Shown here piece after piece: positions 1 to 5,885 of a stretch of DNA of 7,668 nt (position 1 is its first letter; every line of letters starts with the position of its first letter). A model generated the notes under the pieces. The model was not told the origin of the DNA. It searched no databases and saw nothing but the letters and a program-made list of their open reading frames with translations. This DNA comes from Lactobacillales bacterium (GTDB lineage Bacteria; Bacillota; Bacilli; Lactobacillales; Vagococcaceae): positions 1 through 7,668 of the forward strand of contig JAATEZ010000405.1 of the NCBI GenBank assembly GCA_015655485.1, written 5' to 3'. The position numbers and the translations under genes are program-made.

Positions 1-1053
1 ATCACAAACTTTCATAGCGATATTTGTCTTTAGATCGCCCTCGCCGGCTGCAGGAACACTTTGAGCAGTAAGAAGCGAGTTCCCTACTATAAATCCACTT
101 TGAAGCTGTTCATATTTATTGTTGCTATTCCCGTGATAATAATAGGTCAATCCGTCAAGGTTAAAATCTTGAACTAATTTTTCTTGCGCCACAGCTACTT
201 TGCAAGACCATTGCAACTCTTCGGGAGTTGGTTTTTTAGCTAACTTTTCAGTCGGAGAGTCCTCACTGATCTCAAACATTGATACTATCTCTTCTTGTTT
301 CTTTTCAATATCAGTTTCTGTAACTTGATCCATTAAAGTATCTAGATCGCACATTTCTAAGACCTCCAGATGGACTCCGGTTTGTGACTGGACCATAGTG
401 AAGTCACTATACATATCCAACATTCCGCTGTAAGTATTCCCTAAAAATCCAATTCGAGAATTATTCAAGGTATGTTTTACTTTAGCTGCCTGAATCCATT
501 CTTCAATTTCTCGCCACGCGCGAATTGCCTCCGGTCTTTGCGCCGTTGCTTCATCAGCTGCAGAGCTCTCGAAGGATTTAGCCAACCCCAGCAATCCGCT
601 GATGACTTTGTAAGGAATTTGTGCCCGATTGAAAACGTTCGTATATTCAGGTACCGAACAGGCGTTGCAATGAGCCAGCCATTCACCAATGGTTGTCTGA
701 TCATAATTGACCCTCACTCCAGGCTGTAAATTTAAAATAATCACTTTTGCGTGACATCTTTGATGAACAGGCAAAACACAATCACTAGTACAATAAGTTC
801 CCACATGAAGGAAAATCAAATCAACCTTGTTTTCATTAAAATACTCGCCGGCCGTTCTTCCTTTTTCTACGTTGTCGACTAAACCAAAATTAAAAACTTC
901 GGCCCAGTTTGACATTTTCTCTTCAATAAACCGACCGTAGTAAACCATACGGTCATGCAATGCAGAAAATTGATCCCAATAGGCTTCTAACCCAACTGTA
1001 TACAAGCCCACTCTCGGCTTTTTATAGAATCTTAATGGTGTGATATCTTTCAT
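1..1053 (-). CDS. L-arabinose/L-fucose isomerase-like protein, 3' end cut by the window edge
   Basis: The frame is open from the ATG at 1053 to the left edge, giving the first 351 residues with no stop. The start is backed by an AGAGGAGA ribosome binding site a few bases upstream. Near the end of the visible part (residues 329-349) is a segment of the type TAQSVPAAGEGDLKTNIAM. The GEGD at 337-340 corresponds to the GEGD(W/L)KT signature of L-arabinose isomerases, whose Glu is a metal and catalytic ligand (E306 in E. coli AraA). Family members are about 470-500 residues, so roughly a quarter, including the remaining catalytic Glu and His residues, lies outside the window. The N-terminus (KPRVGLYTVGLEAYWDQF) fits the Rossmann-like start of this fold. 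Known family members interconvert aldoses and ketoses in the cytoplasm with Mn2+. The exact sugar is not deducible, because many such homologues are not true AraA. The gene follows the MFS transporter gene by 33 bases, which suggests one operon for uptake and isomerisation. Confidence 0.8.
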   Translation of the reverse strand, partial: MKDITPLRFYKKPRVGLYTVGLEAYWDQFSALHDRMVYYGRFIEEKMSNWAEVFNFGLVDNVEKGRTAGEYFNENKVDLIFLHVGTYCTSDCVLPVHQRCHAKVIILNLQPGVRVNYDQTTIGEWLAHCNACSVPEYTNVFNRAQIPYKVISGLLGLAKSFESSAADEATAQRPEAIRAWREIEEWIQAAKVKHTLNNSRIGFLGNTYSGMLDMYSDFTMVQSQTGVHLEVLEMCDLDTLMDQVTETDIEKKQEEIVSMFEISEDSPTEKLAKKPTPEELQWSCKVAVAQEKLVQDFNLDGLTYYYHGNSNNKYEQLQSGFIVGNSLLTAQSVPAAGEGDLKTNIAMKVCD

Positions 1054-1086
1054 GGTACTTCTCTCCTCTAATCCTTTATTTTGTTA

Positions 1087-2343
1087 TCAACTTTTGTATC
1101 TTTGAAACTGTATTTCTTCAATAGTCTTATTTCTTGTTTCCGGAGTGTAAATCAAGCCAATAATCAATTGGGCAAGTAAAAAGAAAATTAGCAAAATTCC
1201 GGTATTAGTAAATCCCCAATTAGATAATAAGCTAGGAAATATCAATGACATAACTCCGACCCCAGTACGAACCAGGAAAAAAATGACTCCTTGAACTTGT
1301 CCTCGATACTGGGTCTTAAATAATTCTGTGCTCCACAACGCGAAGAAACATTGAGCGCTGAATCCTGCTGAGATGCCCCAAAAAACATCAAAGAAAATGA
1401 GTGAAGTCCAGCCCATTGGTGCAAATATAAGTACCAGCCATGCGATTATTTGCATGACACAACCTATTGCAAACATAATTTTCCTATTCCACTTATCGCC
1501 ATTTTTGATGAATACTGCATATGTAAATATTATGGTCAATAGCCAAATGACTGCATTTAATCCATTTGATTGCGAATTACTCAAATGACCGATCTTAGTG
1601 AAAATAAATGGCAGAAAATATCCTTGCAAACCAGCTACGAGTGCCCATAAAACATAAATTCCGGCAGAAAGAATAAAAGCCTGCTGATTCGCTTTGATTG
1701 TGAATATTTCACTAAATTTTGCCTTTACATAGCAGCTTTCTTTCTCTTTATTCTTTTGTTCTTCCCACATCTTTGATTCCTCTAACTGTTGTTGCAAGAT
1801 CCAAGTGACTAATGCAACAACGAATAACAAACCAAACATGATTCTGCTTCCCTGAAGTCCAAAACTATCTAAAATAAATGAAAGAACAAAAATCGTTAAT
1901 GGGGCAAATCCCCATGAAAATTGTCCCCAGCCAATTGTTGCGCAGCGTTTTCCAGTTGGCGCTGTTTCGCCTAAATAACTCCAGGATGCTGGAACAACTG
2001 CTCCCACAGCTATACCAGTTAATATATATCCAATAAGCAGCATGGGAAAATTTACCGACAGCGCTATCAGGATCACTCCAAACATATAAACCAGCAAATC
2101 ATATTTATAAATGAACTTGCGACCTAATTTATCTGATAACCATCCTCCAGCTAATGCTCCTACCGCTGCTCCAAAACCGTTGGCACTGACTGCTCCCAAT
2201 AATCCAGTAGCTTGATCATTTAAATGCAGATAATCGACCCAAAGTGTTAATCCGCTAGCTCCGGCAACGATCGCTCCAGCATCCAGAAAATTAGATAAAG
2301 ATACAGTCAACGTTTGTTTAAAATTTCCTTTCTCTTCCGCCAT
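1087..2343 (-). CDS. MFS sugar transporter (sugar-porter type)
   Basis: This is a 418-residue membrane protein with about 12 hydrophobic segments split by a charged central loop (about residues 185-215). Sugar-porter landmarks are visible. The loop 2-3 motif GGWLSDKLGRK is at 66-76. GETAPTGKR at 125-133 matches the E-x-A-P-x-x-x-R motif after helix 4. TELFKTQYRGQVQG at 339-352 matches the E-x-F-x-x-x-x-R-G repeat in the second half. The C-terminal PETRNKTIEEI at 401-411 resembles the PETKG-x-x-LEEI tail signature. Known members are proton symporters or facilitators of hexoses, pentoses, inositol or related compounds. The start follows an AAAGGAAG ribosome binding site. It is the first gene of a minus-strand unit with the isomerase-like gene and is divergent from an AraC-type regulator, so its substrate is probably the sugar that enzyme handles. 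The substrate itself is not readable from the sequence. Confidence 0.88.
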   Translation of the reverse strand: MAEEKGNFKQTLTVSLSNFLDAGAIVAGASGLTLWVDYLHLNDQATGLLGAVSANGFGAAVGALAGGWLSDKLGRKFIYKYDLLVYMFGVILIALSVNFPMLLIGYILTGIAVGAVVPASWSYLGETAPTGKRCATIGWGQFSWGFAPLTIFVLSFILDSFGLQGSRIMFGLLFVVALVTWILQQQLEESKMWEEQKNKEKESCYVKAKFSEIFTIKANQQAFILSAGIYVLWALVAGLQGYFLPFIFTKIGHLSNSQSNGLNAVIWLLTIIFTYAVFIKNGDKWNRKIMFAIGCVMQIIAWLVLIFAPMGWTSLIFFDVFWGISAGFSAQCFFALWSTELFKTQYRGQVQGVIFFLVRTGVGVMSLIFPSLLSNWGFTNTGILLIFFLLAQLIIGLIYTPETRNKTIEEIQFQRYKS

Positions 2344-2556
2344 GACTTTCTTCCTTTCTTTCAGTTAAATTTTACTTTTTGATTTTTGATCACCACTTTA
2401 TAAACATTAAAATAAAGTATTGTTTCTATTTTTTTTTTATAAAGAATTTTTCTTTACTATTAGTATTGTAATCCTTACCAAAATAAAATCATCCTAATAT
2501 ACTGGATATAAATCATAAAATAGAGTATATTATTTTGAAAAGGAGCGAAAGAAACA
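2344..2556. promoter_or_regulatory. Shared divergent control region between the MFS transporter and AraC-type regulator genes
   Basis: This 213-base, very AT-rich region lies between the two divergent start codons and must hold both promoters. Structure seen: a 7-bp perfect inverted repeat ACTTTAT/ATAAAGT (2395-2401 and 2412-2418); a second one TAAAGAA/TTCTTTA (2440-2446 and 2450-2456); and the palindrome TTTATAAA twice (2397-2404 and 2436-2443, 39 bases apart). On the minus strand a TACAAT -10-like box (complement of 2465-2470) has no good -35 partner at normal spacing. That would suit a promoter needing an activator, which is inference. Because the sequence is so AT-rich, some of these repeats may be chance. 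Confidence 0.5.
2475..2503 (+). promoter_or_regulatory. Candidate sigma-A promoter of the AraC-type regulator gene
   Basis: TTACCA (2475-2480, 4 of 6 to the -35 consensus) is followed by a 17-base spacer and TATACT (2498-2503, 5 of 6 to the -10 consensus). Transcription would begin near 2510, leaving a leader of about 47 bases with AAAGGAG before the start codon. A second, poorer pair (TGGATA 2503-2508 and TATATT 2526-2531) would place the transcript start almost on the ribosome binding site and is less likely. Confidence 0.4.
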
Positions 2557-3414
2557 ATGCAGAACTATTGGCAAAACGAATCAATGAATTGGGACAAAAG
2601 TTCGTTACTGATCCATATGGGACCAAGTGTACAAGCAATCACAAACTATTTCTATATTCAGGAAATGGGGAAATTTATCACTAATAAAGGTTACTACACA
2701 GAAAGAGAAAACCTGCTTTCGCATCTGATTTTATACACTACCGCCGGAAAAGGACTTTTGAGGTACAAAGAAGAGGAATATTCATTAACTGCCGGGGATG
2801 TTTTCTTTATTGATTGTCGGAATTATCAGTATTACACAAGAAAAGAAAACAAATGGGATTTTTATTTTGTTCATTTTTCGGGAAAACAAGTGGAGGGTTA
2901 TTATCAGGAATACATACGGGAAAATCTAAGCCCGGTTACCCATACGAACGGGTCTTATATATCGGAAATCTTAAGATTTTTGATTGAAAACCAAAACAAT
3001 TTGATTTTGGAAAACGAATTATGGAATTCTAAATATATTACCGATATTCTGACTGAACTGATCTCAATACGCATAACAAGAATACAAAATATAACGCCTG
3101 AAATTATTCAGACAGCCAAAAAATATCTGGAAACTCATTACTTTTCAAAAATAACACTAGAAAAAATGGCTGAAGAATTAGCAGTAAGCAAATCCTATTT
3201 GACTAAAAACTTTAAACGTTATTATTCATACAGTCCAATGGATTATTTGCAGCAATTTCGTCTGAATCAGTCTAAAACTTTCCTTCGCTATACTGATTTA
3301 TCGATCGAAGCAATCTCTGAAAAAATCGGTTTTTATAACAGTACTCATTATATTGATCAATTTAAAAGAAAAGAAGGAACGACTCCAGGCAAATACAGGA
3401 GATTATGGAGCTGA
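2557..3414 (+). CDS. AraC-family transcriptional regulator
   Basis: This 285-residue protein has the usual two-domain layout. Residues about 15-110 look like an AraC-type cupin sensor domain, with beta-rich segments such as LLSHLILYTTAGKGLLRYK and SLTAGDVFFID (residues 76-86). A linker follows, and residues about 185-285 form the AraC/XylS DNA-binding domain. The first helix-turn-helix lies around residues 199-220 (TLEKMAEELAVSKSYLTKNFK) and the second around 249-270 (SIEAISEKIGFYNSTHYIDQFK). It ends in the family motif TPGKYRR at 276-282. The start at 2557 is preceded by AAAGGAG, while the next Met (residue 10) has no binding site. The gene is divergent from the MFS transporter and isomerase-like genes, so a role as sugar-responsive regulator of that operon is likely but inferred. 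Its 3' end converges on the small lipoprotein gene. Confidence 0.9.
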   Translation: MQNYWQNESMNWDKSSLLIHMGPSVQAITNYFYIQEMGKFITNKGYYTERENLLSHLILYTTAGKGLLRYKEEEYSLTAGDVFFIDCRNYQYYTRKENKWDFYFVHFSGKQVEGYYQEYIRENLSPVTHTNGSYISEILRFLIENQNNLILENELWNSKYITDILTELISIRITRIQNITPEIIQTAKKYLETHYFSKITLEKMAEELAVSKSYLTKNFKRYYSYSPMDYLQQFRLNQSKTFLRYTDLSIEAISEKIGFYNSTHYIDQFKRKEGTTPGKYRRLWS

Positions 3415-3433
3415 TCGCTATAGTTTTTACCAT

Positions 3434-3496
3434 AAAAAAACAGTTGCAGAAAGACGAGGCTGATTTTTGAGTCAGTCTCGTCTTCCTGCAGCTGTT
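3434..3496 (-). terminator. Strong rho-independent terminator after the lipoprotein gene
   Basis: Two 25-base arms (3439-3463 and 3472-3496) pair with 22 Watson-Crick pairs, two G-U wobbles and one A-C mismatch around an 8-base loop. Read on the minus strand, the stem is followed by a run of seven T (complement of 3434-3440), which is the arrangement needed to end the minus-strand transcript whose last gene stops at 3592. On the plus strand there is no U-run after the stem, so it is a weaker candidate for ending the araC-type transcript that stops at 3414. The hairpin sits between the convergent genes and may still block transcription in both directions. Confidence 0.85.
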
Positions 3497-3591
3497 AAAT
3501 TATACTCAATTTGATCCAGATCATCAAGTAATTTTTATCCCCAATGGCATCACTAAAGAAGTCAAATAAACTTACAATTTTTTGTACTCTC

Positions 3592-3897
3592 TTAATTCTT
3601 TGGCTCATAGTAAGCTGTGTATTCAGTATCTTTGTCAAACTTGCTCACATAAACTAAACTCATTGATTTCCCATTTTCATTGATTTGTTCTGGGATATCT
3701 TTAAACTTTTTGAACATTTTTTTTAAGTATTTACTTGAATCAGCATTAAACGTTTCTTCAGTTTCTGCCACTTTTATATTTTCAGCTATTGTGGTTGAAT
3801 CAGTTGAACCAACTGAAGATTTATTTTTTGGACTAGAGCAAGCGGCTAAACTAATTAAAATAATACAAGATAATGAAATATTAACAAATTTTCTCAT
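3592..3897 (-). CDS. Small lipoprotein of unknown function
   Basis: This is a 101-residue protein with a clear lipoprotein signal: Met-Arg-Lys, a hydrophobic stretch, and the lipobox LAAC at 17-20 with Cys20 as the lipidation site. The mature part is about 82 residues. It begins with a Ser/Thr-rich linker (SSPKNKSSVGSTDSTT), then a Lys-rich segment (SKYLKKMFKKFKDIPEQ) and a short C-terminal part ending TAYYEPKN. The ribosome binding site GAGGT is well placed before the ATG. The gene lies 29 bases behind the secreted-protein gene (3927-4355), so the two are probably one transcript, closed by the terminator at 3434-3496. It should be anchored to the outer face of the membrane. No domain was recognised, so no function is proposed. 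Confidence 0.8.
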   Translation of the reverse strand: MRKFVNISLSCIILISLAACSSPKNKSSVGSTDSTTIAENIKVAETEETFNADSSKYLKKMFKKFKDIPEQINENGKSMSLVYVSKFDKDTEYTAYYEPKN

Positions 3898-3926
3898 AGA
3901 AAGACCTCAATTCCTTTCAATATTAT

Positions 3927-4355
3927 CTATCCCAAATAAGCAGCAACAGTGCCTTTGTACTGACCATAATATACCTCATAAGATCCATTGCTTTGGCTCC
4001 ATGCTTTCTTTAGATATAATGTTCCTGTAAAAGGAGTAGTATAACCTGCTTCTTTCTTGGAATAATAAATTGAGGAAGGAAAAGCACCTAGATCCTTCGT
4101 CTTCACAACTGTAATATCACGATATACCATGTGTCCAACTGAAAACAACCTATTATTAGGTGTGTAATCTGCTGATTCATAGATGACTTCATACCCAGTT
4201 AAAACGTTTCCATTTGCGTCTCTCAAAATAACATCTGAAGTTTGAGAGACTGTAACTTCAGGAGTCGTTTCATCGGCCTAAGAAATGTTGGGAAAAAAGC
4301 TAACCCCCACTAATACCAGGAAAAAACTTGTAATAGAACATAGAACTTTTTTCAT
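3927..4355 (-). pseudogene. Small secreted protein gene interrupted by an amber codon in the signal peptide
   Basis: Read from the ATG at 4355, behind the ribosome binding site AAGGAG, the frame encodes 25 residues of a typical signal peptide (MKKVLCSITSFFLVLVGVSF, then FPNIS). It then meets TAG at 4278-4280 as codon 26 and continues open for 116 more codons, starting ADETTPEV and ending GTVAAYLG, to a stop at 3927. The amber codon is at position -2 of a predicted Ser-x-Ala signal-peptidase site, and one base change would restore Gln, Lys or Glu. The rest looks intact: a domain rich in Tyr and Gly with segments such as RDANGNVLTGYEVIYESADY and GTLYLKKAWSQSNGSYEVYY. A TTG at 4226 could start a shorter 99-residue frame, but it has no good binding site and no export signal. 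The family was not recognised. The lipoprotein gene follows, probably co-transcribed. Confidence 0.75.
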
Positions 4356-4372
4356 AGACTAACTCCTTTCAA

Positions 4373-4387
4373 ATCTCAAATTGAGAT
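4373..4387. repeat. 15-base palindrome in the leader of the secreted-protein gene
   Basis: ATCTCAAATTGAGAT is a perfect inverted repeat with 7-base arms and one central base. It lies directly upstream of the AAGGAG ribosome binding site of the 3927-4355 gene. A further copy of the half-site, TTTGAGAT on the minus strand, overlaps the -35 box at 4461-4466. It could be an operator with an upstream auxiliary half-site, or a small leader hairpin. Which regulator would bind is unknown. Confidence 0.45.
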
Positions 4388-4415
4388 CCCTCTACATGAT
4401 AAACATACCACTTTT

Positions 4416-4429
4416 TGTGAACGGTTTCA
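4416..4429 (-). promoter_or_regulatory. Catabolite-response element (cre) for CcpA
   Basis: On the minus strand TGAAACCGTTCACA matches the cre consensus TGWAANCGNTNWCA at every fixed position. It begins about 10 bases downstream of the -10 box at 4439-4444, that is just past the expected transcript start. In Firmicutes this position is typical of CcpA repression by roadblock or promoter occlusion. It implies that the secreted-protein and lipoprotein unit is switched off while a preferred sugar is being used. Confidence 0.7.
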
Positions 4430-4438
4430 GCATTTGCA

Positions 4439-4466
4439 ATTATTCCCCATTTCCTGTTTATCTCAA
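4439..4466 (-). promoter_or_regulatory. Sigma-A promoter of the secreted-protein/lipoprotein unit
   Basis: On the minus strand TTGAGA (complement of 4461-4466, 5 of 6) is followed after 16 bases by AATAAT (complement of 4439-4444, 5 of 6). The transcript would start near 4432, giving a leader of about 77 bases that contains the cre site and the palindrome. It sits just after the end of the toxin gene (4499), so this unit has its own promoter. Confidence 0.6.
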
Positions 4467-4498
4467 AGCCGATTCATCTACATAGTTAGAGCATGATC

Positions 4499-4837
4499 TT
4501 AAAAGATATATCCAATTACCTGTTCGATTTTCTTCAAATCGACCTGATATATTTTTTCTATAAATTCTATATTACGTATTTTGAAATCCAAAGATTTCAA
4601 TTGATGTATGACCACCTGCCCTTTTGTTTTATTTTGCTCCGACAACGTATACCTTGTCGGAAGATTAATTTTTGTGCTCGTTATCGGGCATAACACTGCA
4701 AAATTTGTAGCCGAATTAAAATTCTTTCTTGAAACAACCAATCCCGGCCGTATTTTTTGAACTTCCTTTCCAGCTGAAGGATCGTAATCTATCCAAACAA
4801 TATCTCCTTTTTCTGGAATGTATCTTTTCTCAGTCAT
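4499..4837 (-). CDS. PemK/MazF-family mRNA endoribonuclease toxin
   Basis: At 112 residues it is close to E. coli MazF (111). The family's landmarks are in order. The N-terminal strand with GDIVWIDYDPSAGKEVQKIRP (residues 11-31) includes Arg30 of the RP motif that corresponds to the catalytic Arg. PITST at 51-55 supplies the conserved Thr/Ser of the active site. GQVVIHQLKSLDFKIRN at 73-89 matches the V-x-x-x-Q-(V/L)-(K/R)-S-(L/I)-D motif. Known homologues cleave single-stranded RNA at short sequences and are held inactive by a MazE-type antitoxin. The start is set by a GAGGTGAT ribosome binding site inside the end of the antitoxin gene, and the two frames overlap by 8 bases (4830-4837), so the genes are translationally coupled. 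The cleavage sequence cannot be predicted from here. Common names would be mazF or pemK. Confidence 0.92.
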   Translation of the reverse strand: MTEKRYIPEKGDIVWIDYDPSAGKEVQKIRPGLVVSRKNFNSATNFAVLCPITSTKINLPTRYTLSEQNKTKGQVVIHQLKSLDFKIRNIEFIEKIYQVDLKKIEQVIGYIF

Positions 4838-5066
4838 CTATCACCTCATGACCGGCGGGTTTCATGTCTTCCCAAACATCCGGCTCATAAAATGCTCCTT
4901 CTTCTACATTGGCAAATGGATCGTCGATCTTTGGAACTAATATTACTGTCCCATCAGGATCGGATGAAACCAAATATTCTTTATCAGGATCAATTTTTGT
5001 TCCTTTATCGGAAGGTAAAGTCACTACAATTGATCTTCCTTGTTTTCTTGTTTTGGTTTTTAACAT
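4830..5066 (-). CDS. PemI/MazE-family antitoxin
   Basis: This 78-residue protein is encoded just before the MazF-type toxin and overlaps it by 8 bases. The N-terminal part, residues 1-20 (MLKTKTRKQGRSIVVTLPSD), is the AbrB/MazE swapped-hairpin DNA-binding type with the R-x-x-G-x-S-x-x-V-x-(L/I)-P pattern. The C-terminal half, about residues 48-78, is acidic and probably disordered, as expected for the segment that wraps and blocks the toxin. A longer frame opens at 5114, but the start at 5066 is preferred. It has AGAGGG (complement of 5075-5080) eight bases upstream, and the 16 extra residues would run through the probable operator region. Known MazE proteins also repress their own operon, which fits the repeats just upstream. 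Confidence 0.88.
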   Translation of the reverse strand: MLKTKTRKQGRSIVVTLPSDKGTKIDPDKEYLVSSDPDGTVILVPKIDDPFANVEEGAFYEPDVWEDMKPAGHEVIDD

Positions 5067-5089
5067 ATTTAGCACCCTCTCTAAACTCG

Positions 5090-5146
5090 ATTTTCTCAGA
5101 TTACATCGGTGCAATCAAGTGTAACCGAAACTAGTTTTGCATCGGT
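5090..5146 (-). promoter_or_regulatory. Candidate promoter and operator repeats of the toxin-antitoxin operon
   Basis: On the minus strand TTGATT (complement of 5113-5118) and GAAAAT (complement of 5090-5095) are separated by 17 bases, each 4 of 6 to consensus. Overlapping and upstream are two near-identical copies of TTRCATCGGT on the plus strand (5101-5110 and 5137-5146, 36 bases apart). Between them is an inverted partial copy, GTAACCGAAAC (5121-5131). One copy lies inside the promoter spacer, where a bound antitoxin would block transcription. Autoregulation is known for MazE-type antitoxins, but assigning these repeats to it is inference. Confidence 0.4.
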
Positions 5147-5822
5147 ATCCTTAATTTGTATAAATCATTTTAACATGTAAAAATAGTTTAGTATTCCATT
5201 GTAAAAAATACTTTTAAAATGGAAAAAGTAACTGTAGAAGTTTTGGAATAACTACGATTATTTGAGTGTTGCAAACAGTTAGGGCTATTAAACGAGTAAA
5301 AATTGGGTTCTATCTTTTTGATTTAGCTCATAAAAAAAATCAGAAGTGTTTGCTATTTTGAAGAATTTTTTAAATATGGTTGTGTCTTCTAAAATTCAAT
5401 GAAAACCTGCTGAGCAAAAACAAGGAAATTTAAATGGGCGGGAAGATCCTGTTTTTCAGTTTCCCGGATAGTTCCGATTATTTTCGAAGAAGCCGCTTCC
5501 GACTTAAGAAAAAAACTCGTCACTTACTTTGACTCAACAGAAAGTCAGCTTGTCGTTGAACCCATTCCAGGCTTATAACCAAACCTGGTGAAATACAAAA
5601 CCGCAGGATCGTTTGTGATCTTTTTTAGAATTAAGCAGCAAAGGCTTCAGATCTTTGAATTTATAGCAGAAGATCTCAACAAGAATTTCCATACTTTCAA
5701 TTTTTTAGATTTGATCCGCATTTTTATTTTCAAATTTTAAAAACCATCTCGCTATAGGCTTCAGTCTTTTCTACGAATCGTCCAACCTGATCCGATCCTG
5801 CCTATTCACGTTAGCCAACTCT
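5147..5822. other. About 680 bases without a supportable gene; possibly decayed DNA
   Basis: No frame on either strand has a start codon, a ribosome binding site and a length typical of a gene. The left third (to about 5400) is very AT-rich, with an inverted repeat TTCCATT/AATGGAA near 5195-5225. From about 5410 the base composition becomes more even. Short protein-like stretches appear, but in changing frames. One is plus-strand 5414-5578, 54 codons with no start codon, containing EEAASDLRKKLVTYFDSTES. Another is minus-strand 5573-5692, a 39-residue frame without a clear binding site. This may be an eroded gene, but no family was recognised. No tRNA, rRNA or insertion-sequence end was seen. 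Confidence 0.5.
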
Positions 5823-5858
5823 AAAAAAAAGCCGTGATTTTCCGAAGAAAACCACAGC
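5823..5858 (-). terminator. Rho-independent terminator of the PTS operon
   Basis: On the minus strand GCTGTGGTTTTC and GAAAATCACGGC form a 12-bp stem (10 Watson-Crick and two G-U pairs) closed by the stable TTCG tetraloop, followed by eight T. It starts 27 bases after the stop codon of the IID gene at 5886 and closes that transcript. Confidence 0.93.
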
Positions 5859-5885
5859 GTAAAGCAAATGAGAGGCATAAATCGA

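Noticed and set aside
472..729. Plus-strand 85-codon frame opposite the isomerase-like gene, and other frames opposite the MFS, IIC and IID genes
   Set aside because: They lie antisense to well-supported genes, have no ribosome binding site and have no recognisable protein features.
3927..4226. Short 99-residue reading of the secreted protein from a TTG start
   Set aside because: It has no good ribosome binding site and would lack an export signal, while the ATG at 4355 in the same frame has both; the amber codon between them explains the split.
5067..5114. N-terminal extension of the antitoxin starting at 5114
   Set aside because: It lacks a ribosome binding site and would run through the candidate operator; the start at 5066 has AGAGGG at proper distance and matches the usual length.
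5414..5578. Plus-strand open frame of 54 codons containing EEAASDLRKKLVTYFDSTES
   Set aside because: It contains no ATG, GTG or TTG start and has several stops just upstream in the same frame, so it is at most a gene remnant.
5573..5692. Minus-strand 39-residue frame beginning MEILVEIFCY
   Set aside because: There is no convincing ribosome binding site, it is isolated between stops in a non-coding stretch, and no family was recognised.
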